Part shown: positions 29,101 to 38,700 of the stretch, in pieces
How the letters are laid out: every line of letters starts with the position of its first letter
Position numbering within the stretch: the first letter of the stretch is position 1
NCBI GenBank assembly: GCA_018399285.1
Contig: JAGYOW010000010.1
Location: 1-64,000, forward strand
Origin: Desulfotignum sp.
GTDB lineage: Bacteria; Desulfobacterota; Desulfobacteria; Desulfobacterales; Desulfobacteraceae
DNA: 64,000 nt
Direction: 5' to 3'
Position numbers and translations under genes: made by a program
Notes under the pieces: model-generated
The model's input: only the letters and a program-made list of their open reading frames with translations
Told to the model about the DNA's origin: nothing
Database searches by the model: none

Positions 29101-29337
29101 CATGACGGTGAAATTCACCTGCTGATCACCGACGTGGTCATGCCGGAGATGAACGGCCGGGACCTGGCTGAAAAACTGCTGGCGGAATACCCGAAACTGA
29201 AAGTGCTCTTCATGTCCGGATATACGGCCAATGTCATCGCCCATCACGGTGTTCTGGATGCAGATGTTCATTTCATTCAAAAGCCTTTTTCCAACAAAGA
29301 TCTCGCAGTGAAGGTGAAAAAGGCGTTGAAGGGGTGA
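26182..29337 (+). CDS. hybrid sensor histidine kinase with two periplasmic solute-binding domains, PAS and receiver
   Basis: A 1051-aa inner-membrane signalling protein. A signal/anchor helix (about 10-30) is followed by two PBPb domains (about 45-270 and 275-505; YPPFSFVDE and FPPYEFLDE are the ligand-pocket starts). A transmembrane helix (about 508-530) leads to a PAS domain (about 545-665) and the HisKA helix with the phospho-acceptor His at about 692 in GGVAHDYNN. The HATPase has DNGRGM and GTGLGLSV. A C-terminal receiver carries the phospho-acceptor Asp at about 984 (LLITDVVMPEMNG). All key residues are present. It would sense an amino acid or similar solute. There is no DNA-binding output domain and no response regulator gene next to it, so its partner is elsewhere. 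Confidence 0.92.
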   Translation: MTERHHIKTVYCILWIAAALIGAGFISPYSNPVFAGEADTAARQTIRSGGEVDYPPFSFVDEHGKANGFSVELMRAALAAMGRDVTFRTGTWADVRTWLEHAEIDALPLVGRTPEREALFDFTVPYMSLHGAIVVRGDETGIRDLSDLRGRSVAVMKGDNAEEFLKRKDRGLEIHTAPTFEIALQELSEGRHDAVVAQRLVALRLIQKTGLTNLHVIDRPIKGFKQDFCFAVHEGDRDTLALLNEGLAIVMADGTYRHLHSRWFAAMQLPSDRPIIVGGDRNFPPYEFLDENGQPAGYNVDLTRAIANEMGLNIDIQLGWWTERLDALEKGRIDVMQGMFYSPDRDLTFDFSQPHAVSHYVAVVRNGEGPAPESVKDLFGKRIVVEQGDILHDFVIENDLDNQVVAVSDQETALRELREGRHDCALVSLITAHYLTNKHGWSDVVIGKKTIIAAEYCYASAKGRKALLAQFSEGLKALDNTGEYRRIHDKWLRVYRDTPTLLADALRYSAIVIIPLLVIILLAVTWSWLLRRQVAEKTKALQESLARFKYIFEASNVGKSITLPTGEIDANKAYADFLGYSQDELKGKKWQDLTPAEDIEKTDKIIRPLLAGEKRADRFEKRYVHKNGTLLWADVSVAIWRDDKGNPLYFITTVVDITERKNIEAEHEKLQSQLLQAQKMESVGRLAGGVAHDYNNMLSVIIGYAQLGIDKIDPEDELRADLQEILTAAERSTDITRQLLAFARKQTIDPKVLDLNETVESMLKMIRRLIGEDIDLSWKPKPGVWPVKIDPSQLNQILVNLCVNARDAISDVGKITIETDNVRFDDLYCADHAGFIPGEYVLLAVSDNGRGMDRKTMDNIFEPFYTTKPIGKGTGLGLSVIYGIVKQNKGFINVYSEPEKGTTFRLYFSRHADVVRRIETDPAEETPAGSGETVLIVEDETSILKLAKRILEQLDYNILTAESPGEAVALTNEHDGEIHLLITDVVMPEMNGRDLAEKLLAEYPKLKVLFMSGYTANVIAHHGVLDADVHFIQKPFSNKDLAVKVKKALKG

Positions 29338-29419
29338 ATCGTTTTCCAGGGGAAACCGTCTTGTTGCACGGACTGCCCCTGTATTATTTTCAACCGATTT
29401 TCGATGAAGGTCTGATCCG

Positions 29420-30742
29420 ATGATACTCAAAAAGTCAGCAACCGCCATATTTGAAGCAGGTGTCCGGGCAGTGGCACCTGATGCCTGTATCAAAAAACAG
29501 GTGCGCATTTCCAGCACCCGGCTGTGGGTCGGGAACATTGACCTGAACCTGGATCAGATCCGGCATGTTTATGTGGCCGGGGCCGGCAAGGCATCGGCAG
29601 CCATGGCCCGTGAGGTGGAACAAATTCTGGGATCGCGTATCCACGACGGGGTGGTGGTCACCAAATACGGACATGGCCTGCCCCTGAAACACTGCCGGGT
29701 AATGGAGGCCGGGCACCCGGTGCCGGATTCAGCCGGTGTGGCCGGCGCATCAGCCCTGCTGGACATGGTGTCGGAAGCCGGGCCGGACGACCTGATTGTC
29801 TGCCTGATATCAGGCGGAGCATCGGCCTTGACACCGGCACCGGCGGACGGCCTCTCTTTAGCGGACAAGCAGGACACCACCCGGCAGCTTCTGGGGTGCG
29901 GGGCCACGATCCACGAAATCAACACCATCCGCAAGCATCTGTCAAAAATCAAGGGCGGGCAGGTATGCGCGGCTGCCAACGAAGCCCGGGTGGTATCGCT
30001 GATCCTGTCCGATGTGATCGGCGATGACCTGGATATCATCGGTTCCGGCATGACGGCCCCGGATACCGGACACTTCCGGGACTGCCGGGCCATTCTTCAA
30101 CGTCACGGGATATGGGATTCGGTTTCTGAACCGGTCCGAAACCATATCCGGGCCGGCATGGACGGCCGGATTCCTGACACACCCAAACCCGGTGATCCCA
30201 TCTTTTCCCGGGTAACGAACCAGGTAGTGGGCAGCCTGTCCGATGCCCTGAGTGCTGCGGCCATAGAAGCGGAAAATCAGGGGTTCACGCCCCTGGTGCT
30301 GTCATCCATGATCCAGGGAGAGGCAAAAGAAGCTGCCAAAGTGCTGTGCGCCGTTGCCCGGGAAGCCCGGCGGTCCGGCCGGCCGGCAAAGCCCCCGGTC
30401 TGCCTGCTGTGTGGCGGAGAAACCACTGTCACCATCAAAGGGAACGGTACAGGCGGCCGGAACATGGAACTGGCCCTGGCCGGTGCCCTGGCCCTTCAGG
30501 GTACGTTCGGGATAATGCTTTTATCCGCGGGCACAGACGGCACGGACGGCCCCACAGATGCCGCCGGGGCCTTTGCCGATGAAAACACGGTGTCCCGGGC
30601 AAAGGCCCTGGGGCTGTCCGCAGAAAAGCATCTGAATGAAAACAACGCCTACCCCTTTTTCAAGGCACTGGATGATCTGCTGATCACCGGCCCTACCCGC
30701 ACCAATGTCATGGATATGCAGATCCTGCTGATTGCCGGATAA
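29420..30742 (+). CDS. glycerate 2-kinase, MOFRL/DUF4147 type
   Basis: A 440-aa cytoplasmic kinase that phosphorylates D-glycerate, usually to 2-phosphoglycerate. The N-terminal DUF4147 domain shows the phrases VYVAGAGKASAAMA near 50 and LISGGASAL near 130, with INTIRKHLSKIKGGQ after them. The C-terminal MOFRL domain carries LLCGGETTVTIKGNGTGGRN and LSAGTDGTDGPTDAAG. Length and motif order are normal. It follows the hybrid kinase gene by 82 bases, but no functional link is obvious. It would feed serine or glyoxylate carbon into lower glycolysis. Confidence 0.92.
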   Translation: MILKKSATAIFEAGVRAVAPDACIKKQVRISSTRLWVGNIDLNLDQIRHVYVAGAGKASAAMAREVEQILGSRIHDGVVVTKYGHGLPLKHCRVMEAGHPVPDSAGVAGASALLDMVSEAGPDDLIVCLISGGASALTPAPADGLSLADKQDTTRQLLGCGATIHEINTIRKHLSKIKGGQVCAAANEARVVSLILSDVIGDDLDIIGSGMTAPDTGHFRDCRAILQRHGIWDSVSEPVRNHIRAGMDGRIPDTPKPGDPIFSRVTNQVVGSLSDALSAAAIEAENQGFTPLVLSSMIQGEAKEAAKVLCAVAREARRSGRPAKPPVCLLCGGETTVTIKGNGTGGRNMELALAGALALQGTFGIMLLSAGTDGTDGPTDAAGAFADENTVSRAKALGLSAEKHLNENNAYPFFKALDDLLITGPTRTNVMDMQILLIAG

Positions 30743-30810
30743 ACCGCCTTTTTTTTATTTGATACAGATATCCTGCATTGATGCAAACAAACGCATGATA
30801 TGTTTGCGGA

Positions 30811-31401
30811 TCAGGTCATCCGCCACATGAGCAGGGCCTCCCGCTGGGTCACAGGTCCCAGGCAGAACCGCCGGCAATCCGGCTGATCCAGCCACGACAG
30901 CCGGATTTTCAGGTTGGGAGACCGGCCGTCCACTGATTCCAGGATGCTGACATGTCCTTTCATTCCTCTGATGGCGGTGCGGAAATAGGAGTCAAACCCG
31001 TACACCCAGCCATCCGCAATCTTTGTGATCATGATGTAATGCTCTTCCTTCCGGGTGAGCCTAATATTGCACAGCACCACCCCTCCCTGATCCAGGCAGT
31101 CCTGAATCGGCCCGTCTGAGTCCAGGCGGACCGCCTCTTTTTCCAGAAACACGGTGCGCACGGCAAAATCTTTGAACCGGTAGGATTCCAGCCAGTTGCC
31201 CACCAGCCGGACCGCGTATTTGCTGGTGCCCCCGATGCCGAACCGGGCATTTCGGCCCACGGTATCCAGGCAGTACAGATAGATGTGCCGGATCACCATG
31301 GGCGGCACCTGCTTTCGCTTGAACAGATAGCTCACCGCATTGATCAGGGCCGTGGGCACACAGTCATATTCAGACACCTGGTAATGAAGGGGGGTATGCA
31401 T
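30811..31401 (-). CDS. C39-like papain-fold peptidase or peptidase-like protein
   Basis: A 196-aa protein with the layout of the C39-like family. The putative nucleophile is in YDCVPTALINAV near residue 10, a His in EEHYIMITKI and an Asp in GFDSYF follow, which would complete a Cys-His-Asp triad. There is no signal peptide and no ABC transporter domain, so it is not a bacteriocin exporter. The ATG at 31401 has a GGGAGAA site; five extra codons to 31416 lack one. Its substrate is unknown, and a non-peptidase role is possible. Confidence 0.65.
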   Translation of the reverse strand: MHTPLHYQVSEYDCVPTALINAVSYLFKRKQVPPMVIRHIYLYCLDTVGRNARFGIGGTSKYAVRLVGNWLESYRFKDFAVRTVFLEKEAVRLDSDGPIQDCLDQGGVVLCNIRLTRKEEHYIMITKIADGWVYGFDSYFRTAIRGMKGHVSILESVDGRSPNLKIRLSWLDQPDCRRFCLGPVTQREALLMWRMT

Positions 31402-31475
31402 GAATTCTCCCGGCACTCGGTTTGCTGCAAAAAAAGTCTATATACCTTTGTCCGAAATTTTGCAAGAAATACTGC

Positions 31476-32459
31476 TCATGACGGACCGGCGGTCAGCAAA
31501 GGGATGACAAGAAAAGCCGTGTATCCCATATAAACGGCCAGCAGCCCGGCCCCTTCCAGCCGGTTGATACGCCCCGGCCGGCCCCTGAACCCGTATCCGA
31601 TGATGAAAAGGGACAAGGTCAGCCCCCCCATCACCGCCATATCCCGATACAGAACCGATGGATCCACCCCGAAAGGATGAATGACACCGGCAATCCCCAC
31701 CACTGACAGGGTATTGAACAGATTGGATCCCAGGACATTGCCCAGGGCGATATCATGTTCGTTCCGGCGGGCCGCGATAATGGAGGATGCCAGTTCCGGC
31801 AGGGATGTGCCCACCGCGACAATGGTCAGCCCGATGATCATGTCGCTGACATGGAACATCCGGGCCAGTGCCACAGCCCCCCATACCAGTATCCGGGAAC
31901 TTAAGATCAAGAGACCCAGCCCCAGAATCAGGCGGAAAACCGCTCTTTTGATGGAGAGGTCCGAATCCATGGCCCGGACTTCCATCTGTTCGGCCAGCGG
32001 ATCGGTCTTCCGGCGGATTCCCTGCACAATGGTCCAGCCCATCAAAACAGCGAATACCCCCAGCAGTATCATTGCATCTGACAGGGAAATCATCAGATCC
32101 GCCACCAGCCATACCGATCCTGCGGTAATCAGTGTCAAAATCGGGAGTTCTTTTTTCAATACCGCGGAATGGACCATGACCGGACTGATCAATGCCGTGA
32201 TGCCCAGAATCAAAGCGATATTGGCGATATTGGATCCATAGGCGTTTCCCAGGGCAATTCCGGGACTGCCCTGCACGGCTGCCAGCGCCGATACCACCAT
32301 CTCCGGCGCTGAAGTGCCGAATCCCACGACCACCATGCCGATGAGCAGCGGGGGCATGCCGAAATAAGTGGCCGTGGCCGCCGCACCCGACACAAACCGG
32401 TCCGCACTCCACACCAGAAGAATCAATCCTGCAATCACTGCAACAACCGCCATCCCCAT
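31476..32459 (-). CDS. calcium/sodium antiporter, CaCA (YrbG) family
   Basis: A 327-aa inner-membrane protein with ten hydrophobic segments. The two inverted alpha repeats are clear: GFGTSAPEMVVSAL with IALGNAYGSNIANIALILG in the first half, and AVGTSLPELASSI with IALGNVLGSNLFNTLSVVG in the second. The paired Glu in APEM and LPEL are the ion ligands of the family. It exchanges Ca2+ (or another cation) for Na+ across the membrane. It is transcribed on its own, about 75 bases upstream of the C39-like gene on the same strand. Confidence 0.92.
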   Translation of the reverse strand: MGMAVVAVIAGLILLVWSADRFVSGAAATATYFGMPPLLIGMVVVGFGTSAPEMVVSALAAVQGSPGIALGNAYGSNIANIALILGITALISPVMVHSAVLKKELPILTLITAGSVWLVADLMISLSDAMILLGVFAVLMGWTIVQGIRRKTDPLAEQMEVRAMDSDLSIKRAVFRLILGLGLLILSSRILVWGAVALARMFHVSDMIIGLTIVAVGTSLPELASSIIAARRNEHDIALGNVLGSNLFNTLSVVGIAGVIHPFGVDPSVLYRDMAVMGGLTLSLFIIGYGFRGRPGRINRLEGAGLLAVYMGYTAFLVIPLLTAGPS

Positions 32460-32579
32460 CTGTCGGCTCCTTTTATTTCACTGCTTTACGGCAACCTGTC
32501 ACACAACCGGGATAAAATCAAGTTTCCAAAAATATTTGATACGGCCTGCCTTGCATTTAGCGTTCAATCACGATATCTG

Positions 32580-33839
32580 ATGAATAAAACAGATTTTCGG
32601 ACTGACCCAATGATATCACAGGACCTGATCATGGAAAACAACCGCCTTGTTATCCGGGCCGACCAGCTGTATGACGGCCGGTCTGTGCACACAGACATGA
32701 CCGTGGTGGTGGAAGGCCGCCATATCGTGGATGTGACGGACAGACCCTGTCCCGGCGACATCCGGGGCATCGTCACCCCGGCGTTCATCGACCCCCATTC
32801 CCACATCGGCATGGAGCGCCAGGGAGAACCGGTCTCGGAAACCGAAACAGACGAGCATAGCACGCCTTTTGCGCCGCTGCACAATCCTCTGGACAGCATC
32901 TATTTTGATGACCGGGCCTTTGCCGATGCCGTGGACTTCGGGGTGCTGTATTCCTGTGTGGTGCCGGGATCCGGCAATATTATCGGCGGCAAAGCCGTGA
33001 TCATCAAAAATTTTGCCGAAAACCGATCTGATGCGGTTGTCAGCGACTATGGATTCAAGGCGGCATTCGGGTACAATCCCCGGATGTCCACGCACTGGAA
33101 AGGACACCGGCCCAGTACCCGCATGGGAGCCGCCGCCATGCTCAAAAAATATCTATCTGATATCTTTCGAAAACAAGAGCAGGCCTGCATCAAAAAGGAA
33201 AAAGCCCTGTATGAACTGTCTAAGCCGGACAGCCCGAAAAAAGGCGTGGTCTGGGCCCAGCGGGAATATGATCTGGCCCTGTCTGAATCCGAGTGGGAGA
33301 TCTTCCGGCTGTTCAATGGAGACAAAATTCTGAAAGTGCACCTGCACAAGGCGGATGACGCCCTGTTTCTCATGGATCTGAAAAAACAGTTCAATATCAG
33401 GGTCACGGCGGAACATGCCCTGGACATTTGTGACTCAAGGATTTTCAATGCGTTGGCCGACCACGGCATCCCGGTGGTGTATGGGCCTTTGGGGGCTTCA
33501 GACGGCAAGGTGGAGCTGAAAAACGCATCCTGGCGGCACACGGCCCGGCTCATGGCATCCCGGGCCAAATTCGGTCTGATGAGCGATCATCCCATCATCC
33601 TGGCCCATCATCTGAGAGACAGTCTTAAATATTTTCTGATCCAGGGCATGGCCCCGGCGGATGCCATCGGTCTGATCACGTTAAAAAACGCGGAAATCCT
33701 CGGCATCGACCATTGCCTGGGCACGGTGGCCCCGGGCCGTCTGGCCAGCCTGATTGTCTGGGATAAAGATCCCTTCCATTTAGGGGCATATCCGCAGGTA
33801 ATTCTGGCTGAAGGCCGGATCATCCGGGACCGGCGGTGA
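32580..33839 (+). CDS. metal-dependent amidohydrolase, imidazolonepropionase-like
   Basis: A 419-aa enzyme of the amidohydrolase superfamily. The metal-binding HxH is in FIDPHSHIG near 80, later His residues occur in KVHLHKADD and TAEHALDI, and the final Asp is in MSDHPIILAHH. The C-terminal GTVAPGRLASLIVWDKDP is the usual composite strand end. The family removes or opens cyclic amides and similar bonds; the substrate is not predictable. Three in-frame ATGs (32580, 32610, 32631) precede the first strand, and the last has the best spaced purine-rich site (ACAGGA), so the true start may be 32631. A strong bidirectional terminator follows. Confidence 0.85.
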   Translation: MNKTDFRTDPMISQDLIMENNRLVIRADQLYDGRSVHTDMTVVVEGRHIVDVTDRPCPGDIRGIVTPAFIDPHSHIGMERQGEPVSETETDEHSTPFAPLHNPLDSIYFDDRAFADAVDFGVLYSCVVPGSGNIIGGKAVIIKNFAENRSDAVVSDYGFKAAFGYNPRMSTHWKGHRPSTRMGAAAMLKKYLSDIFRKQEQACIKKEKALYELSKPDSPKKGVVWAQREYDLALSESEWEIFRLFNGDKILKVHLHKADDALFLMDLKKQFNIRVTAEHALDICDSRIFNALADHGIPVVYGPLGASDGKVELKNASWRHTARLMASRAKFGLMSDHPIILAHHLRDSLKYFLIQGMAPADAIGLITLKNAEILGIDHCLGTVAPGRLASLIVWDKDPFHLGAYPQVILAEGRIIRDRR

Positions 33840-33909
33840 TACCTTTTATCTGATCAGAATTGGAAACCATTCACAGGTGTCAAAAAATTCTAACGGCCCC
33901 TGACACATG

Positions 33910-33959
33910 AAATATCAAAGGCCGGCTGCTGAAGACAGACGGCCTTTGATATTTTCAGT
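33910..33959. terminator. bidirectional terminator between convergent genes
   Basis: A perfect 15-base stem (AAATATCAAAGGCCG / CGGCCTTTGATATTT) with a 15-base loop is flanked by A and T stretches. It lies between the amidohydrolase gene (plus) and the 3' end of the lipid megasynthase (minus). Confidence 0.85.
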
Positions 33960-33974
33960 TATCTCATCCCGGAT

Positions 33975-36399
33975 CTAAACCACGGTTTCGGCAAAGGTCA
34001 CTTTATCGGTGATCCGGTCTTCCGGGGCCAGGCGGGTGAGCTTGACCATTTCAAATCCCGTGACTTTGATGAACACCTTGCCCGACATATCCGTCAGAAA
34101 AAGGTCATAGGTGTTGGTTTCTTCACCGGATTCCTTTTTCCGGGTAATGCACAGGTAGTCCGTGTGTTTTTCCACGGGAGCAAAAAAGGTCATGGCCGCG
34201 ATGCGGAAGGGCAAAACAGTTCTGGAGGTGGTTAAAAATTCCAGCAGTCCGCCGGTCTGGAACATGGCATCCACCAGCACCGGGGCCGCCTGGAAATTCG
34301 GATCGGTCACCCCTTTGAAAAACGGGGCCTCCGACCGGTCCGCCACCGTGGTGATCAGGGTTTTTCCATCAAAGGAGTTGATATCCGTGATGGTGCCGAA
34401 CAGCCCGAACATGAACAACCGGCTGGGATGATACACCAAATCAGCCAGGTCCCCTTCCCAGGACACGGGAGAAAATTCCGGCAGATCCAAGGTTTCAGGT
34501 GCCGGCCGTTGTTTTGCCAGGAAAAAATTCCCCTGGTAATGCTGTTTGGGGTCCCCCATCACTTTGCCGTTGGGGGTTTTGAACACTGACGTGATGCCAC
34601 AGGCAAACTCACCGGGTGCCTGCAGGGTTCCAGAGATGATGATCTCTTTGGGCCGCCCCTTGAGCAGCTTGATGCCATAGGGAATGGAAAAATCAGACAT
34701 TTTCGTGACCACAGACCCGTCCCCGGCCAAGGCAGCGGCTGCTTCGGCCATGGTTTCAATGCCCGTGGATCCTAAAAACAGCGGCACATCCCCCATGGTA
34801 TGGTCATGCAGAAACACGTCATGTTCCAGGTCCAGGACCCGGGTCCAGACCGCGGTATCATCCGCCTTGTGGGTCAAATCGCCTAAAAACGGAAACGCCT
34901 GATCTGACGGCGTTCCCAAAAGACCGTCAATGTCAAAATCATAATCCAGCCCGGAAAACACCATCTCCGATTCCGTGGCATCCAGCAGGTCAGCCATGAA
35001 GCACTTCACGCCCTGTTCCATGGGCAGAAACTGGATGCCCCGGTCTTCCAGCACCTTTTTCACCGTGGGGTTGGTGGCCATACCCACCCCGCCCCAGGCG
35101 GTCCAGGCATACACTTTGTAAGTGCGGTCCGGATGCATCTGTTTTTCTCTGAACAAGGCTTTGCCCAGAAAATCGTTGGCAGCCGTGTAATCCACCTGGC
35201 CCTGGTTGCCGAACCGGGCCGTGACCGATGAAAAAGTGAACATGTACCGGTATTCCCGGTCTCTGGCAGCTGCCAGCAGGTTCCGCATGCCTTTGACCTT
35301 GACATCCACCACCAGTTCAAAGGCGTTGCGCTCTTTTTTGGGGATGAACTGACTCATCTCCATGCCTGCCGCATGGAAGATTCCGTCAATGCGGTCACAC
35401 GCATCCACGGCCTGTTTCACCGCGTCAAAGTCGGTGACATCCGTACAGTGATAGGTCACGGAAATGCCCTGGGATTTCAAATACTCGATGTTGGCAATGG
35501 ATTGTCTGACCCGCACAAGCCGGTCCAGGGCCTGCTTCACAGCAACGGGTTTTTCCCCGGGCATCTGGCTGCGTAAAAGCCCCATCAGATCCGCTTCCGT
35601 GGCATCGGGCTTCAGCAGCGCCGGGTCTGTGGCATAGATATCGTTGATATCCAGGATCACCAGGTTGACCTGATAATCCGCCACCACCTGTTTGAGGATC
35701 TCATAGGTGATCCCTCCGGCCCCGCCCGTCACCAGCAGGGTGTCACCGTCCGACACAATGGGCTGATCCTTTCGGGCGGGTTCCGGGTGCATGGACAGCA
35801 CATACCGTTTCTTGTTTTTATACCCCACCTCACACCGGGGATCGTCGGACAGCAGTTCCGCCAGAAACAGGTCCGCAATCCGGGCCAGGCTCTTTTTGGG
35901 CTGCTTGTAGGAAAAATCCACCACCTTGACCCGGGTGTTTTCCAGCTCTTTGTTGGCGGTCTTGAGCAGACCGCTCAACCCGGAAAACAGCGGATGAATC
36001 TCCCCGCCGTCTTCCATATAAGGAAACACCACGGAATCAAAGGTAAGGGTGCCGACAAACGTGTCCGGACGGTCCAGCTGTTCATAACGTTTTGAGCAGC
36101 ACAACATGATTTCATTGTGGTGTTCAGATCTTTGTCTGTGCTAAATTCCCGGTTTTTCCGGTCAAACCAGGCATCCAGGGAAGCCAGGTGAAGATAGCCT
36201 GTGATGTCGGGATCGGTCTGTGCAAAGGCGTTTATAGCGGCCTGGAATCCGTCCAGGTCGGACAGATCCGTCACGTCCGCATTTTCAGTGCCCAGGGTGA
36301 TGACTTCACCGCCCATGGATTGAATCCGCTCAATAACGGCTTGGGCAAACCTGCTGGAATCCATGGACACCAGGAGCCGTTGCCCGGCAAAATCCGGCG
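33975..36399 (-). CDS. lipid megasynthase part 3: ketoreductase and dehydratase-like hot-dog domain
   Basis: The long open frame (33975-36107, 710 aa) and a preceding piece (about 36370-36100, with AQAVIERIQSMGGEVITLGTE) form a PUFA-type KR. The structural half includes TFVGTLTFDSVVFPYMEDGG and LSGLLKTANKELE. The catalytic half has the NADPH loop TGGAGGITYEI near 130 and the Ser-Tyr-Asn set in FSSVTARFGNQGQVDYTAAND. From about residue 410 a hot-dog domain follows, with HDHTMGDVPLFLG as the probable dehydratase His region and DAMFQTGG giving the acid-Gln pair. One frame change separates the two pieces near 36110. The protein ends here without a thioesterase, so release must use another route, for example direct transfer by an acyltransferase. 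Confidence 0.8.
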
Positions 36400-37639
36400 C
36401 CCGGGTTTCTGCATGTCTGCCTCATCCACCCGCACCACCAGACGTTTGATGGGAGAGGCCGGGTCCGGAAACCGGTCGTCTGGGCATCGAAACCGGTGCG
36501 TTTGCCCCAGGCAGGGACGGGCGAGTCAGGCCCATGCGCGCCAGGACCGTCTGCGTCTCCGGTTGGCACTGATCCGCTGATCCCGTGGCCGGGACGGGTT
36601 CTTCCGCCGGGGCCGATGCTACCGGGATCTTTGTCTGAATATAGGCGGCCAGCTTTTCAATGGTGTTCAGATCTCTGAGCCGCAGATCGTCCGGCACCGC
36701 AAACCCGAACCGGGACGCCACTCTTGCCGAAGACCTCCACCTGTTTGACCGTATCGATCCCCAGATCCGCTTCCAGGTCCAGGTCGTCGGCCAGCATGTC
36801 CGGGTGTAACCGGTCTGGGCGGCAATCACCTCTTGACCACGGTCGTGGTAGAGTCATCCCCACCGGCCGGGGTCACCACCCGTTCGCCGGAATCCATGGT
36901 ATGGGCCGTTGTCGGCATTGCGGAATCTGTGTCATGGGAGGACAAGGCCGTACCGACGGCTTGATCCGAAGCCGGTGTCCGGGAACCGTCTGAACCGGAT
37001 GCTGCGCCAGATCCGCTGCATGATCGGCCACATACGCGGTCAGTCTGGCAATGGTATTCAGATCCCTGGAGCCGCAGATCATCGGCACGGCAAACCCGAA
37101 ATGGGACGCCACCTACCGAAGATCTCCCCACCTGCTTCACCGTATCAATCCCCAGGTCCGCTTCCAGATCCAGGTCATCTTCCAGCATATCCGGGGTGTA
37201 ACCGGTCTGGGCCGCGATCACCTCCTTGACTTTGGCGAAAACCTGATCCGGCGGCACCGTGCCGGTTACCACGCGTTCCCCGAATCCATGGTATGGGCGG
37301 GCGCCGGGGAAGCGACGGCTGTATCCCTGTCCCGGTGATTTGCCCGGGGCCGCAGAATCCGGAGAAAGGCCGGATGCTGCCGCACCAGAAGCACCGGCAC
37401 CGGACCGGGCCGCCACATAGTCCGCCAGTTTTGCAATGGTGTTCAGATCCCGCAACCGCAAATCATCGGGCACGGCAAATCTGAAATCCGTGGCAATCTT
37501 GCCGAAGATCTCCACCTGTTTGACTGTATCGATGCCCAGATCCGCCTGTGATCCAGGTCATCTTCCAGCATGTCCGGGTGTAACCGGTCTGGGCGGCTAT
37601 GATCTGCTGGATCTTTCTGTTGCCTGGCCTTTGTCCGGC
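36400..37639 (-). CDS. lipid megasynthase: three tandem acyl carrier protein domains with Thr at the phosphopantetheine position
   Basis: Three near-identical ACP units with a period of about 385 bases lie at roughly 37430-37620, 37050-37240 and 36650-36840. Each reads AQTGYTPDML, DDLDLEADLG, IDTVKQVE, then FAVPDDLRLRDLNTIAKL. Where carrier proteins have DSL or DSI, all three have Asp-Thr-Val; the Thr codons are ACA at 37527-37525, ACG at 37143-37141 and ACG at 36752-36750. Copies 1 and 3 have CCGGG where copy 2 has CCGGGG, and that single lost G shifts frame just after GYT. Linkers between copies contain Ala/Pro/Ser-rich stretches. The frame of copy 2 is the most intact (within 36826-37515). 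Tandem ACPs of this spacing are a mark of PUFA-type synthases. Confidence 0.75.
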
Positions 37640-38700
37640 CCGGAAGCCGCGTTTACAGCCGGTCTATCCGATGTGGCTGCTGCACCTGAAGCGGTTGCAG
37701 GAACCCGGGAAACGGCTCCGGGGCTGCGTATTCGCGCGGCCGGCTGTTTTGTCGTCACTTTCTGAGGCCGGGTCTCCGGTGCCACTGCCGGGGGTCGCCG
37801 GATCACCGGCCACCACGCACAAGGTATTATCAATGAGTTTCAATTCCGGTTTCTGGACCCCGAAATGTTGCGCAGCCACCGGTGATAGGCCAGGCTGCCT
37901 TCCACCTTGTTTTCCTGGATGCGTTTGACAAACATGAACGCAAAATGGGATCCGAATCCCGCAGACAGATGCAGGCCGTATTCACTGTTGATCTGTGCCT
38001 GGCCGGAAAATTGAGTTTTTGAAGTGGGCCGGTATTTTGCTCAAATTGGCAATGGGCGGGGCCTTGCGCTGTTGCAGGGCCTTGACCAGGACCACGTCCT
38101 CAATGGCGGCGCCCAGGGTATGCCCGGTAAATCCCTTGGTGTTGGAGATGCAGATCTCACTGAGATGACTGGAAAGGCGGATTCCAGGGCTGTGACCTCG
38201 GCATCGGCACTGCCGCCTCTTGCCGGGGTATAGGTTTCATGGGACATGAACAACAGTTTGCCGGCATAGTCCTTTTTCTCAGTCCGGTGCGTTTTTCCAC
38301 CTTGTTGGATAAATTTGGTCATCTCTTTGACATGTGGGTACATCGATATTGTACGTATGGTACGCGGAGTTGGCGATGTGCGTGCCCAGGATCTCGCACT
38401 GGCCGTTCATGCCCCGTTTTGACACTCCTGTTTCATTTCGATCACCAGGCTCACGGCCCCGGCCCCAGGATGGTGCCGTTGCGGTCCTCATCAAAGGGTT
38501 TGGCTGCTTCAGACACCCGTTTTTTAATGGTGGCGGCGCCTAAAGCCAGAAATCCTGATCCTACCCACTGGTTTCTTTTGCGCGCAGACGTGGCGTTTTC
38601 ACCGCCCACCACCAGCACCCGCTTGCACCGGCCCGTGCGGATCCAGTCCTCGCATACTGATGGCCAGCGTGGTGGAAGCACACGCGGACGACAATCAGGG
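37640..38700 (-). CDS. lipid megasynthase: C-terminal half of ketosynthase 3, in several frames
   Basis: Pieces in order are SACASTTLAISM (Cys nucleophile), RVLVVGGENATSARKRNQWVGSGFLALGA, AAKPFDEDRNGTILGPG, then KKDYAGKLLFMSHETYTP with the first catalytic His in an HETYT variant of HGTGT, then NTKGFTGHTLGAAIED with the second His, and LVKALQQRKAPPIANLSKI. All three catalytic residues of KS3 therefore survive. After the KS, a linker rich in Ala, Pro and Thr leads to the ACP region. At least four frame changes occur within about 700 bases, which is too many for a recent single event and fits local poor sequence quality. Confidence 0.65.

Noticed and set aside
36650-37620. The three regular repeats as a CRISPR-like or satellite array
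   Set aside because: The units translate to ACP domains on the minus strand with conserved protein motifs, so the repetition is due to tandem protein domains.
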